From: Oopsacas minuta
Taxonomy: Eukaryota; Porifera; Hexactinellida; Lyssacinosida; Leucopsacidae
DNA: 64,000 nt
Assembly (NCBI GenBank): GCA_024704765.1
Contig: JAKMXF010000044.1
Location: forward strand, 453,501 to 517,500
Direction: 5' to 3'
This document shows, one piece after another, positions 1 to 24,995 of the stretch. Under the pieces are notes generated by a model that did no database searches, had not been told where the DNA came from, and was given only the letters and a program-made list of their open reading frames with translations. The translations under genes were made by a program, and so were the position numbers. Within the stretch, counting starts at the first letter, position 1. Every line of letters begins with the position of its first letter.

Positions 1-386
1 ATAACCCAACTCCGTCTACGAACACGTTATTCTGGTACCGCGCAATTGAACAAAGTACTTATACAGAAATGGTTCAAAGCAACCAGTTCCCTAATGAAGC
101 TGCATATGGAGGGATAGCTAATAATCATAAGTACGTTGGTAAATATTTGACAAACAAGTCAGAGGCTAATAGAATCATTGAGTTCAATACTGTGAAGTTA
201 GGACTACTTTCTGAATATTTCACCAAAAATGGAATTAATGCTCCTAAACCAGAAGATGGCGCTATCTCATATGGATTGGGCTTAAAGGGTAACAAACCCG
301 TAGGAAAACCACTTATCCTATTCAATGATTCGATGCGTAAAGGTGACATTACCTGGAGAGTAGTAGATAAAAAGGTGCCGAAATAA
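1..386 (+). CDS. C-terminal part of an unrecognised protein (5' end outside window)
   Basis: The frame is open from base 3 to the TAA at 384-386, giving at least 127 residues. An internal ATG at 69 exists, but the open frame runs back through it to the window edge without a stop, so this is more likely the last exon or the end of a longer gene. The piece is hydrophilic, has no membrane segment, and contains the stretches FWYRAIEQ, YGGIANNHKYVGKYL and GAISYGLGLKG. The opening F-W-Y-R followed by a Y-x-x-Y-L stretch loosely recalls ADP-ribosyltransferase-like folds. That is only an impression; no catalytic set can be confirmed. No function is claimed. Confidence 0.5.
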   Translation, partial: NPTPSTNTLFWYRAIEQSTYTEMVQSNQFPNEAAYGGIANNHKYVGKYLTNKSEANRIIEFNTVKLGLLSEYFTKNGINAPKPEDGAISYGLGLKGNKPVGKPLILFNDSMRKGDITWRVVDKKVPK

Positions 387-970
387 ATAACAATAGTACT
401 TGTGTGTGCTCATAGGATTTATAAACTTTTGTGCATGCACAACTTAGTATATTTTGCTAGTGTTAGTGTTATTCATTATTTATGCTATCAGTATTGTAAC
501 AAAGTTACTCTTGTTCTTAAGGGGACCTGCGATCCCTGTTATGTGGGGGCCCCTCAGTTAAATCATGGGCAGTTACATATATAGGTATAGCTAGAGGGTT
601 GCAGGCAATCCCAAAAGGATATTGTCAATAATCCCAGTAGCAATCCCTGGATTACTTGGAATGCTAGCAATTTCTGTATTATTAGGGTTGTTAGCAACAC
701 CTATAATACATCCTGTGTCCCCAGAGTAACCCCAAAGAGGAAATGCTAGTAGCATCTGGTACAAATTGAGGCATGGAGTCTAGTCAGCCGCCACTCCTGT
801 TGAATTTGACTTGTGTTTAGAATTTTTTTGAATACATGCCTTCATCTATGAAACTAAATAGCCTTTTAATAGTTCAGGTTATGTTCCTCCTAGTAACCTA
901 GCCTGTAGACAGGATATTTTATTGAGGTTTAGGATTATTTATCTTGATTAGTATAATATTTTTCAATTTA
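387..970. other. Intergenic region
   Basis: No convincing gene. The region separates the partial gene from PPP1R42. A short open frame at 402-584 has no recognisable composition and is treated as chance. Confidence 0.5.
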
Positions 971-1879
971 ATGGCTTCTCGGTTAACTCCAGAATTCCTC
1001 GCACAACGTACCAACCGTTGGAATCGTAAGAGAGGAGAGATGGCCTCTGAGTACTTGAGACGAGTAACACATCTCTTTCTATCAGAACACAATTTGTCTA
1101 ATCTAGTAGGAATAGAAGTGTGTACACGACTATCTGTACTCTATCTCTACGACAATTCCATACGAGAAATACACAATTTGGAATTTGCTCATGGACTCAC
1201 TCATCTGTATTTGCAAAATAACTTTATTTCAAAATTGGAAGGACTTTTATCTCTGAACAATTTAACCAAACTGTATCTAGGTGGTAACCTGATCACTGTA
1301 TTGGAAGGGATGGAAAACCTGAAATGTTTGAAAGAACTGCACATAGAAAGTCAGAAATTGGACCCTGGAGAGAAGCTACTATTTGACCCCTTATCCCTTC
1401 GTGCTATTTCTCCCTCCCTCCTAATCCTGAATATCAGCAATAATCATATTGATACTCTTCAGGAATTGACAGTGTTAAATAACTTGGATACTCTATTCTG
1501 CACTAATAACATACTATTTGATTTAGTGGAACTTGTTAATTTTGTGAATCGTATGTTAATGTTATGTAATTTAGATTTACGGAATAATCCTGTGTGTAAA
1601 CGGATTCATTACCGAGAGAATACAATAACACATAGCTCTCTCAGACAGCTAGATGGTAAGGATATTCCTGACAGCACAAGGCTGTTTCTACACAAGTTAC
1701 ACTATATTAGAGAATCAAGGAAGAAACAGTTTGTTAGACAAACTACGAGTACTACTCCTAAGAGACACGATTCAAAGATGATAGTGACACCATACCTCGC
1801 TCTACACCCTAGTTACCGATTGTATGACTCTAATTCTACACCACCTCCGCCAGATGGATTGAATAATAATGATGACTGA
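971..1879 (+). CDS. PPP1R42: Leucine-rich repeat protein PPP1R42 (LRRC67-like)
   Basis: Single-exon gene of 302 residues. The start is the ATG at 971; a TTG in the same frame at 944 is not used. The N-terminus carries the NRKRGEMASEYLRRVTHL type of opening of vertebrate PPP1R42 (LRRC67). It is followed by SDS22-like leucine-rich repeats with signatures LSVLYLYDNSI, LTHLYLQNNFI and LTKLYLGGNLI. The conserved GEKLLFDP segment follows, then SLLILNISNNHID and a closing DLRNNPVCKR cap. PPP1R42 is known as a protein phosphatase 1 regulatory subunit linked to centrosome separation and to cells with cilia or flagella. The tail after about residue 245 is basic and proline-rich and not conserved. A possible AATAAA lies near 2062. 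The family assignment is strong; the cellular role here is inferred from vertebrates. Confidence 0.9.
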   Translation: MASRLTPEFLAQRTNRWNRKRGEMASEYLRRVTHLFLSEHNLSNLVGIEVCTRLSVLYLYDNSIREIHNLEFAHGLTHLYLQNNFISKLEGLLSLNNLTKLYLGGNLITVLEGMENLKCLKELHIESQKLDPGEKLLFDPLSLRAISPSLLILNISNNHIDTLQELTVLNNLDTLFCTNNILFDLVELVNFVNRMLMLCNLDLRNNPVCKRIHYRENTITHSSLRQLDGKDIPDSTRLFLHKLHYIRESRKKQFVRQTTSTTPKRHDSKMIVTPYLALHPSYRLYDSNSTPPPPDGLNNNDD

Positions 1880-2911
1880 TTTATAATCTTACTTATTTCG
1901 AAATTTAACGATTTTTTAATTTAACTCATTTATGGTTTTGATACTTAATTAAATTTTGTAGATTTTACTAATTTGAACCCAAAATAGAACATGGATGATA
2001 GATACATTCTTGGGCGTTGCCAGGGTGATTTACACGGCGTGCCTAAATGTTTATTAAGTTTGAATAAATATATTTGTGTAAATGGAGTATAAAACAGTTA
2101 TTTAGTGCATCTCCTATAGTAGTGGTTCTCAACCTGGGGTTGCGGGTGAGAATCACTGTCCTATAGGGAGATGCCCTAATAGCATGGTCGATGTGTGACG
2201 TCCATCCGTACGGCCGTGTGAATTATAACAGTCCGATTTATATTGCATTTTAGATACACAAAATTCATACCAGAGATTTGCACTAATGGTATGAATATCC
2301 TAAAGTGAATTATTCACACCTTTCGGGTGATTTATCACATTTTGACACCTTTTAAATATATTCTTATGAAAGATCCTCTTCACCAAATATCCCTTTAATT
2401 ATACAAATTACTATATGTTTGCTAATGAATGTCAATATAAATGCTGGAATTGACTCAATGTTTTGCCAATTTTCTATCCACAGTACTCAATATTATATAA
2501 ATTGTAGTATTTATTTGAGCTCAGACAAAAACCTCACAGAAATATATTTATATAATCTTTTTTCCAATAAACATAGTAATTTTGTTTCTGATTATTTCTA
2601 GAGTCTATAATACATAATTGCTATCAATTCAACTTATCTTAATTCTTTTGAAATGAAACCCGATTAATCGGGACTCTTTATCCCAATCCTTTGCATGCAC
2701 ATAAGTATTGTAGTATCTTCACAAATGTTTGCAGTTGTCAGCTCTTCGAATAAACCAGTCAGATTATTCGGCTTATTCGTACAAATTCTATTATATATAA
2801 ACAAATACGTTTCGTATCTGATTATTTCGCATTTTATCCTATTTAGCGTGTGATTAATTGAAACGCGCCTTCTATTCTCTCACATAAAATTATTTATCTC
2901 ACTCAGCTAGA
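1880..2911. other. Intergenic region between PPP1R42 and BRSK
   Basis: AT-rich DNA containing one tiny hAT remnant (2112-2166, listed separately) and presumably the BRSK promoter and 5' UTR just before 2912. No gene is seen; the open frame at 2419-2601 is low-complexity and judged chance. Confidence 0.5.
2112..2166. mobile_element. 39-bp hAT (Charlie-type) remnant with 8-bp target-site duplication
   Basis: The core 2120-2158 consists of little more than two inverted ends: AGTGGTTCTCAACC on the left and GGTGAGAATCACT on the right. The octamer TCCTATAG lies directly on both sides (2112-2119 and 2159-2166). The end sequence is the classic CAGTGGTTCTCAACC terminus of Charlie/SPIN-type hAT elements, which make 8-bp duplications. 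Confidence 0.8.
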
Positions 2912-17251
<14,340 letters not shown>

Positions 17252-18136
17252 ACCTGTAACAATTTTATTTAGTGTATTAATTAACTGTCTGAAGCATGGG
17301 GCCTCCCCGGGTCTAAATATCAACTCTAGCTATTCATGGACATGTGTAAATGTTTTTATTCTTGCCTAGTTAAGTTCATATGTGTTTCTTGTTACCGTGC
17401 TGATCATTAAAGTATGGAGTAGTAGATTGAACTATTATATGTATATTGCGTACTGAATGACATTTGTTATGTTGTTTCGTTACCAATTTGGAGCCTTATC
17501 TACTAACAAACTTTACATATCTTAAACATTGTATTTGGGTAGATGATATGGAATTTGATGATTTTAATAAGATTCCATGCGTTAAATGGTTTAATTTATA
17601 GAATATTTATGAACGAATACCAAAACAGCTGGGAATATTTCTTCAAAATAAGTTAAGCATTTTTATGCTTTGCTGGTGTAAATGTATCTTTGATTGATTA
17701 TTTCTAATAAGAACCATTTCAAATAATTTATTGTATTTGACTAATCCCACAGATAAAACTACAAATTCTCAATTAAATCCATCTCGTGTTAAATTAACTC
17801 GCATTGAGGCAAGGAAGATTAGACTAATATAAAGTTAGAATGATATCCAATCAAATTGTGGAGTATTTAACAGTACTCCTATTTACGTATAGAAGGATGG
17901 CCCAACACCTACACAGAACTGATTAAAATATCTATGAAACCTAGTACATACCACTATTTCTATTGGAAATGATGTGCCCGCCCATGTACGAAAATATACA
18001 TAATAACTTTTCGAAATGTTCAATTGTAGTCTTTAAAATATTGAACTCATCATTTATTGGGTCATAAATAGGATCAAGATAAGATCGTAGAACGTATATC
18101 TTTTTAGAATTTAGGATCGGGATCTAGACAGCCCTT

Positions 18137-18262
18137 GACAAAATTGGAAATCCGTGGTGGCTAACTTAGTCACCACCTCGCATAACTAAGCAAAAAATAC
18201 ACGATTTTTTGGTGTCTTAAGGAAAATTCTGGTGGTTATAGCCACCAACCACCGGATTTGTC
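18137..18262. repeat. Inverted-repeat element with GACAAA ends
   Basis: GACAAAATTGG...GTGGTGGCTAA on the left faces TTATAGCCACCAACCACC...TTTGTC on the right. The imperfect arms fit a small non-autonomous transposon. Class uncertain. Confidence 0.5.
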
Positions 18263-18814
18263 GAGTATTAGATCTATATCCTTCTATCGAGAATCTTCTA
18301 ATGCACTATTGTATTAATCACAAACCTCTGAGATGCAGCAACATTGGAGTAAACGTTTGTGCTGCAGTCAGAGTTGCCGAAGGAGTGAAATTTCAATTCC
18401 CATTACCATCCCATTCCCACAGGATTTCCCACTGGATTCTAATTGAATTCCCAGATTCTATTAATCAAATATATAAATTAATAGGAAATAATACACTTGA
18501 TTTACGGAATCATTTGTATTATACTTATGGAACTTTTATCGGATATAAGAACATTATAGTGGAAAACGGTTGCCATATACCCCAATATAATTCATGCCGA
18601 TTATAAGAACACTCTTAGACTAGAAGTGAATTTGGTTCTTATTACCGGTATGTTTGTAGATTCGGCATAAATAATTCAGTATATATGAGAACTGTTTTCT
18701 ATAATATGGTTCCTACATATAAATGTGTTTATTGAAGTGTTCTTATAGCCAACGCGACATCCAGTGTACCTGTATAGAATTACATACGGTTACTAATTAC
18801 TAAATAGTACCAAC

Positions 18815-18952
18815 CCCAATGGATTTCCAGAAATATGACTTCTCATGGGATTTCCATAGGATTTCCCACGTGAAATCGTGGGGGAATAGGATAAATACGA
18901 ATCCCATTCCGATGGGATTTCCTATTCCCGAGGCACTCCCACAGCAACCCTG
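18815..18952. repeat. CCCATTCCC-rich hAT-like MITE ending in GCAACCCTG
   Basis: Repeated GGGATTTCC / CCCATTCC motifs close with CAGCAACCCTG. Related copies are at 24024-24264 and 49972-50119. CAGGGTTGCC-type ends are common in hAT elements. Confidence 0.5.
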
Positions 18953-19159
18953 GCAGCAATTCTATGCAATTTACTATTTGCGAAAAATAAAATCATTTTG
19001 TGGATAGAGTGTACCGTATCTGAGAGGTTTACGGAAGTTTATCTGTACAGTATATTTTTAGTGTCCACCGGGTGTCAGCTGGCAACCTTGAGCCCTGGTA
19101 TATAATATTTGTATAATAATTATACAATACTAATATTAATTCATAAAGCAAATATTAAC

Positions 19160-20167
19160 ATGAAGAAGTCAAAATCAAAAGCTAAACCTCGAGGAGGAAA
19201 TAAGACTAAAAACTTCTTTCCTGTAAAGACTACTAATATCAAGACTGGAGCTGACCAGGATCTCCAGCTAGCTCTAGCACTGTCTATTTCAGTGCTACCC
19301 AAGGAGTCTCAAGAGCAAGAGGATAAGTGTTCTGCCCAGAGACAGGAAGTTGAAGTTCATGAGCTGAAATCAAAAAGAAAACGAGTAGTCCTCGACAAGA
19401 TGGAAGTACCGACGCTTCTTGTTACAACTGAAAATGATTATAAAGCTTCAGTTATGCGTAGAGCGCATAATGTCTTGGATGTTTCTTCTAGCGAAGTATG
19501 CAGTGAAAATTTTTCTAGCGCTATTCCTGCAAATCATTCTTTTTGGAGTTTAGCCTCTCTTTCAAGAATTACAGATAGTGAAGACTTTCTAATTAACAAA
19601 TTTAAACAGGTTGACATAGCCGCCACGCCTGTTACAAATTCAGAATTGAAACCTGAACCATTCAATCTCATTTACAAAACAGAGCCATCTATTTTCTCAT
19701 CAAACTTCTCAAAATTCCTTTTCAACCCATTTCTCAGTGATACTATTATAATCACTAAAGATTCTTACAAAATTCCATCTCACTTATTCATATTAGCAGC
19801 AAACTCTTCTCTAATTAGAGAATTAATTTCAGAGCGTTACAATATGAAAAGAATAACAATGCAAGGACATGAAATTCATGCTGTAATACCCCTCTTAGAA
19901 TTTATGTATTTGGGGAAGTTTGAATTTGAGAGTAGTTATCTGGAGTCAATTAAGAAACTAGCATGTGTTTTACAAATGGATATTTTTTTCGAATGTTTAG
20001 CTGAACATGAAAGAATATCCAATCCAGCCAAAGAGAACTGTACCAATTTCGTAGAGGTAGAGAATGAAATTATTAATATTTGTAGCCAAGATATGCAAAC
20101 TATCAAATCACCTAAGAATTCAATTCCGAATTTGTTTTTGAAAGCGAAAAAAGAAGTACAACTGTAA
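19160..20167 (+). CDS. BTB-domain protein with resemblance to the central part of SLX4
   Basis: 335 residues from the ATG at 19160; a TTG at 19109 is in frame but not used. The N-terminus is lysine-rich. Around residues 32-43 lies DLQLALALSIS, similar to the segment that precedes the BTB domain in SLX4 proteins. A low-complexity linker leads to a BTB fold (about 185-285) with SDTIIITKDSYKIPSHLFILAANSSL split over two strands/helices, then LLEFMYLGKF. SLX4 is a scaffold for structure-selective nucleases, with the order UBZ, MLR, BTB, SAP and a C-terminal SLX1-binding domain. Here I see neither UBZ cysteines nor a C-terminal SLX1-binding region before the stop. It may be a truncated or divergent SLX4, or an unrelated BTB protein. 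The BTB call is firm; the SLX4 link is tentative. Confidence 0.5.
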   Translation: MKKSKSKAKPRGGNKTKNFFPVKTTNIKTGADQDLQLALALSISVLPKESQEQEDKCSAQRQEVEVHELKSKRKRVVLDKMEVPTLLVTTENDYKASVMRRAHNVLDVSSSEVCSENFSSAIPANHSFWSLASLSRITDSEDFLINKFKQVDIAATPVTNSELKPEPFNLIYKTEPSIFSSNFSKFLFNPFLSDTIIITKDSYKIPSHLFILAANSSLIRELISERYNMKRITMQGHEIHAVIPLLEFMYLGKFEFESSYLESIKKLACVLQMDIFFECLAEHERISNPAKENCTNFVEVENEIINICSQDMQTIKSPKNSIPNLFLKAKKEVQL

Positions 20168-20878
20168 TGCAATTTAAAAAACTTGTTCAATCTTTAAATT
20201 GATTTAATTCTGCGATTAATTACGTCACTATTAATTTGTTTTAATTAAAAACTAAGTATTTACATTATTCTATTTGACTCTAATATCGAATGTCGGAAAT
20301 TCTTCCTTGAATATTACTCGTGGAAACATCCAATCCGGTATAAACAAGAATACAGGGTAAACCCCCATTCCAACTACCCATGAGTGCCTGAGAATTTCTT
20401 AGAACAACATCCAAACAGATATAGCCATTTATCCGGGGTAAATCCCACTTAAGCCGAGCCAGGACTGCCCAAAAAGACCTAGGTTAACCAATAATTTTCC
20501 AAGCGACGAATTTACCGATTACGCTAAATATTATTATATGAGATGGCTCTAAATCACTTTTTGCGAGAAAGTATTACCCTTCCACGAGCCATAGCATAGA
20601 AATTCACCGGCATCATGCTTCTTACTGCGAAAGTAACAATCTCCAATTTTAAAGGTATTTCGACTTATTTTACCTCATTTGACCTTATCAGTCGTCGAAG
20701 CATATTTGTTGAACAATAACAAAGTATTATTTTTTCCATATTTGGAGAAAGTAACTAACCAGAAAGTAAATACGTGTAATATGTCAATGCATATAAATAA
20801 GTAATTTAACATAACAATTTAGTTATGACATTTTGTATGAATTATAATCCAAGGGGTTAGCTAGCTAAAATAGAAAAG
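20168..20878. other. Intergenic region
   Basis: AT-rich sequence between the BTB gene and OGFOD2. No gene or clear repeat seen. Confidence 0.4.
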
Positions 20879-21895
20879 ATGTCACATCTAAAAACAAAGA
20901 AATTCTATGTTTGTTCATGTTTCTTTTACAAGAATATATTCCTCAAGGACTACGCGCTTCACGTTGAATATGAAGGTGATGATAAGTTTATAGCTCAATA
21001 CGAATCTGTATTCACACAGAAATATTCTGTAAACTTAGAAAAATTGAAACAAGAAATAATACCATTCGTGAGAGCTGAGATAGACAAGCGTAGAGATAGA
21101 GGAAAGCTATGTTTAGAACGTTGTATGTATATAGAACAGAATTACAAGCCATTACATACACAGGTGTACACGCTTGATCCTAGATTCTTGGAACCAGCAT
21201 TCATACAGATTGTTAACTATTGCAAATCAGCTGGATCTACTAAAGAAGGTCTGCTATCACTAATCAAGAAAGAAGCACCAGGAAGAAGCTATTCATTTCC
21301 GGTATTTACAAATGAATTCTGTAAACTGTTGGTTGAAGAATTAGAATACTTTGAGGCATCTCCAATGCCAAAGGACCGTCCAAACACTATGAACAACTTT
21401 GGCTTGCTGTTAAGCGAGGTTGGATTTGATCTGAGATTTATGGACCCCTGGAGGATAGAGTACCTCGTACCTATCTCGCGACTACTCTACCCAGACTGTT
21501 GCGGGGGCTCTCTGGACTCTCATAGAGTATTCATAGTTAGATACAAACTAGGTGAAGACCTAGACCTAGCTACACACTTTGATAATGCTGAAGTTACAAT
21601 CAACGTATCAATTGGAGACGTTTTCGAGGGTGGAGATTTGTATTTCGGACGAATGAGTCAAGATGGTACAGCTGGTCTCCCTAAAGACTACAAATGGTAC
21701 AAACACATCAATGGTACTGGATTGGTGCATAGGGGTCTGCAGTTCCACGGAGCAGCTCCCATCACAAGTGGAACGCGCTATAATCTCATCATGTGGATGC
21801 GTTCCTCTCAGCTGCGCAATAAACTGTGTCCTATGTGTAACTCAGCTCCACAGCTGGAAGAAAGTATAGGCTATGGAGATGGATTCATGTTATAG
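20879..21895 (+). CDS. OGFOD2: OGFOD2, 2-oxoglutarate/Fe(II)-dependent oxygenase domain protein
   Basis: Single exon, 338 residues, ATG at 20879. The second half matches the OGFOD2 family closely: RPNTMNNFGLLL, LYPDCCGGSLDSHRVFIVRY, HFDNAEVTINVSIG, VHRGLQFHGAAP and the closing RNKLCPMC. The double-stranded beta-helix iron ligands are visible as H-x-D (about H233, D235) and a distal histidine (about H290, in QFHG). The 2-oxoglutarate-binding arginine is the R of GTRYN, about 10 residues later. These suggest an active dioxygenase of the prolyl-4-hydroxylase type. The substrate of OGFOD2 is not known to me. It is slightly shorter than the roughly 350-residue human protein. There is no signal peptide. 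Confidence 0.92.
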   Translation: MSHLKTKKFYVCSCFFYKNIFLKDYALHVEYEGDDKFIAQYESVFTQKYSVNLEKLKQEIIPFVRAEIDKRRDRGKLCLERCMYIEQNYKPLHTQVYTLDPRFLEPAFIQIVNYCKSAGSTKEGLLSLIKKEAPGRSYSFPVFTNEFCKLLVEELEYFEASPMPKDRPNTMNNFGLLLSEVGFDLRFMDPWRIEYLVPISRLLYPDCCGGSLDSHRVFIVRYKLGEDLDLATHFDNAEVTINVSIGDVFEGGDLYFGRMSQDGTAGLPKDYKWYKHINGTGLVHRGLQFHGAAPITSGTRYNLIMWMRSSQLRNKLCPMCNSAPQLEESIGYGDGFML

Positions 21896-22555
21896 GTTAT
21901 ATTTATTTTATTAACACACTGTAAATAGAGTGGCTAGTGCATGAGAGGGGGCTAGGAATTCCGCCAATATCTAATGCATATAGTATTTAATCTCAGCCAT
22001 TATTAGAAAGCATGCAGAAGTAGAGAATGTTTATTTGCTGTTACATAGATAGTACATACTTTTTTTTATGTATCTCGTGAAAATTAATACTGAAAATATT
22101 ACCCGTTTCGATCCAATTGAACACTTTCAAAGTTTAAACTGTCAACTGGAATATTCGATCCACGGAAATCGGTCGAATGGAAAATTCGACAACCATGGTC
22201 CATGGGGTAGCTAAGAAGGTTTCCCATTGTAACCTCTAGTGGGCTTGAAGTTTTTACTGACATATTCAAATAAGTTTTTCGAGTTTTGATCAATGAAAAC
22301 AATTACTGAGCTTCGATGTTAAGTTTCAAACGAAGCGAACGAAGCGCGCTAGTATTAATAATTCCAAGTAGATCCGATGATATAATCTTTGTATTAGGGT
22401 CTATAAACATTTTTCGTGACCGGGTGTTTTCTGTCCGGTTATATGGTGTCCGTGATATAGTACAGGGGTTTTAACCTTTTATGTTTAATAGTTCTACAAT
22501 CTCGTAATCACATAATATAAAATTAAAAATATCTTGATTTATCCATGGTATACAC
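21896..22555. other. Intergenic region between convergent OGFOD2 and NAXD
   Basis: Two convergent genes share this 660-bp 3' space. No gene or strong repeat seen. The antisense frame at 22099-22302 has no recognisable content. Confidence 0.4.
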
Positions 22556-23569
22556 TTACTTGATAATCCTTTTGAGTATACTAAAGTATGTACTCACTAC
22601 TCTAGGCAGCTCACCGACCATACTTGTTGTAGTGAGAGAAGCTCCATACTTTCTCCCCGCATCTCTAGCCACCATTCTAGTTAGAATAGACCCCCCTATA
22701 CCAGCCATCACAGGTGCAACACCTGCTTCACAAACACCTGCACTCTCCCTGGCTGTATACCAGCTAAGAAATGCACCACATACACCTGCTAGAATATCTC
22801 CCTGTCCTCCACAACGTTTAATACTACCAGGAGTTTCAATTATAGCAGTGTGCTTTCCATTTGTAATTATATCAACAGGTCCCTTGCATAAAATAGTCAC
22901 ATTACCTAAGCTATTAGCAGCTTGTTCTATACTCTTCACAAGATCAGCTTCAAGAGTTAGCTCTTCGCCAGTAGCTGACTTGTATAAATACTTAAATTCG
23001 CGTCTATTCGGAGTTAAAAGGGTTGGTGAATAGTTTCGTATCAAATCTGGATATTTGCATAGTAAAAACAACCCGTCCGCATCAATTAATAGAGCCTTTT
23101 TTCTATCCCGGAAAGAGGAAATAAGAACTTTAACTTCATCCAATCTTTCCTGAGTTCTTCCTAGTCCAGGTCCAACTACGATAGATGTCAGCCTGTCAAC
23201 CCACTTGTCAAACTCACTAATACTATCAGGAGTACCCAATAGTGGGTGTACGATGAGATCTGGGTTGTAACTCTTGATCACAGGTGCAGCAGCTGGCACA
23301 CAGAATATGTGCGAGAGATCTGCTCCTGCTTTGAGTGCACTGACTCCAGTGAAGTAAGGTGCACCCGTGTAATCCTCTGATCCTCCAACTACTCCAACCA
23401 ACCCCGAGTCTCCTTTATGTTGGGGATTAAATTGCGTAGCTGTCTGCAGTCCGTATAATGATCCATAAGGAGAATGTGTTAGCAAGTCTCCTGAGTGCAG
23501 TAGATCCAGGCAGTATTTGTTCACACTTCCTACCAGCTCATCTTCTTCACTCCCAATTAAACAAGCCAT
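22556..23569 (-). CDS. NAXD: NAXD, ATP/ADP-dependent NAD(P)H-hydrate dehydratase
   Basis: 337 residues, ATG at 23569, single exon. The YjeF C-terminal carbohydrate-kinase fold is complete: GSEDYTGAPYF near the start, VGPGLGRTQ, LLIDADGLFLL, LLTPNRREFKYLY, ILCKGPVDII and the catalytic/nucleotide signature RCGGQGDILAGVCGAFLSW. The enzyme uses a nucleotide triphosphate or diphosphate to dehydrate damaged NADHX/NADPHX back to NADH/NADPH. It usually works with the epimerase NAXE, which is not in this window. Human NAXD is about the same length. The N-terminus here (MACLIGSEEDELVG) is not an obvious mitochondrial presequence, so a cytosolic form is likely, though an alternative upstream exon cannot be excluded. 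Confidence 0.93.
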   Translation of the reverse strand: MACLIGSEEDELVGSVNKYCLDLLHSGDLLTHSPYGSLYGLQTATQFNPQHKGDSGLVGVVGGSEDYTGAPYFTGVSALKAGADLSHIFCVPAAAPVIKSYNPDLIVHPLLGTPDSISEFDKWVDRLTSIVVGPGLGRTQERLDEVKVLISSFRDRKKALLIDADGLFLLCKYPDLIRNYSPTLLTPNRREFKYLYKSATGEELTLEADLVKSIEQAANSLGNVTILCKGPVDIITNGKHTAIIETPGSIKRCGGQGDILAGVCGAFLSWYTARESAGVCEAGVAPVMAGIGGSILTRMVARDAGRKYGASLTTTSMVGELPRVVSTYFSILKRIIK

Positions 23570-24995
23570 TACTATTTAATTACTAATATTTCCTGGAATA
23601 TGTCCCCAGAGCTAGAAAATGATCCAGGACTTGGGAATAAAATTTATCGCTACCCTTATTTAGAGCAATACAGTATTGTTCTGAATAAGGAAACAGGCTA
23701 ATATTGGAGCCAGTCATGTGAATAATCTGGCCCAGCCTGCTAGCTAGCTAGCACTACTCGATACTCGGAGCAAAAGCAGGTGCACATAGACCAGTACATA
23801 TAGGGGTAGCATACCTTGTAGAGGTGTACATATGTAGTATAAGCTGAATTTAAAGTTATGCTTAAACCGTTAATTAAGTACATTATTAAAAGTTCAAACA
23901 AGTGAACGCCGACGATGAGTTGGCGCAACATCCAGCAAACTCTAATACCAACACTATTTTAGAAGTGGAGGGTTCCTAATAAATAATATACTTCTGTATT
24001 AAAATATAAATGAATGAAATTTTGATTCCCATTGGATTTCTCACGTGAGAAAACCCATGGGATTTCCATGACCCATCGTAAGGAAATCATTTCCCATTCT
24101 CAATCCCATCCCATTCCTATTCCCAGGGTTCTAAGAAGTGAGTGGAAAAATTAATTATTTTCTATGAAAACAAAAAATAAGGCATATGGCAAGTAAAAAT
24201 TAAAGGCTGTAAAACCCTGCCTATTCCAAATTCTATGGGAATTCCCATTCCCACGGCAACCCTGGTTCTCTGGCGTTGGCAATACATTAGTGCTGCTGAG
24301 CCCTCCTATTTAGGCGAGCTTCCTACTGCCTTGGTTATAATATCAACAGGCACAAGTCAGTGTAATGGTTAATCCTAATATTGAGTCAAAAGATTAGCGT
24401 GAAAAGGGGTAAACAGAAATAATTATAATCCAAGCCATAACAAAGATTAAGGTTGCATCCCTTCGCTACATTATAAGTTTCATATTATATTAGATAGTAC
24501 ATGTGTTTCATCCATATTAACAAACTAAATAGCTAGTCTCTTAGGTTTACAAGGCCTACCTGCCCTTTTCTTCATCGCTTCCGCCTGTAACCATTTGTTT
24601 TAGCAATCTGACATATACGGCAGTTACAAATATCAGAAGAATTAAACTGAGTCCTCACTTTATGTTCCAATGATGTCGGTTGATGATTGATTTATACAAA
24701 ATGGGTAGTTAGTAGAGTATATTTATGTATGTATAATGGAATTCGCCAACTGTGACAGTTGGTAATTATTATGTCAGAATTGGAAAAAGGAGCAAAGGTC
24801 ACTTTGCCTATCGTGAGACATTGGGACAGGGTCCTCCCTTCTAACTCTATTGAGAATCGGAAGATTCGGTGTAAAGTACAAGTACTGTATCAGTATCATT
24901 ATATAAACATCGTAATCTGACATTATAATATAACTTAACATAATCAATAAGTATTGAATAATTTCCTAGCTGATTACACTGGTGGTCGTGGTTAA
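23570..24995. other. Intergenic region with a hAT-like MITE
   Basis: Contains the repeat at 24024-24264 and otherwise AT-rich DNA. No gene supported; the frame at 23740-23931 is judged chance. Confidence 0.4.
24024..24264. repeat. CCCATTCCC-rich hAT-like MITE
   Basis: Begins with GATTCCCATTGGATTTC, has multiple CCCATTCC/GGGATTTCC blocks and closes with CACGGCAACCCTG. Same family as 18815-18952 and 49972-50119. Confidence 0.55.

Larger units (their letters stand above)
17252..19159. other. Intergenic region with repeats
   Basis: Holds the BRSK 3' end region and several interspersed repeats (18137-18262, a CCCATTCCC-rich patch around 18385-18460, and 18815-18952). No additional gene could be supported; the frame at 18232-18606 crosses the repeats and is judged spurious. 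Confidence 0.5.

Noticed and set aside
18232-18606. 124-codon frame
   Set aside because: It starts inside one inverted-repeat element and crosses a CCCATTCC repeat; no conserved content.
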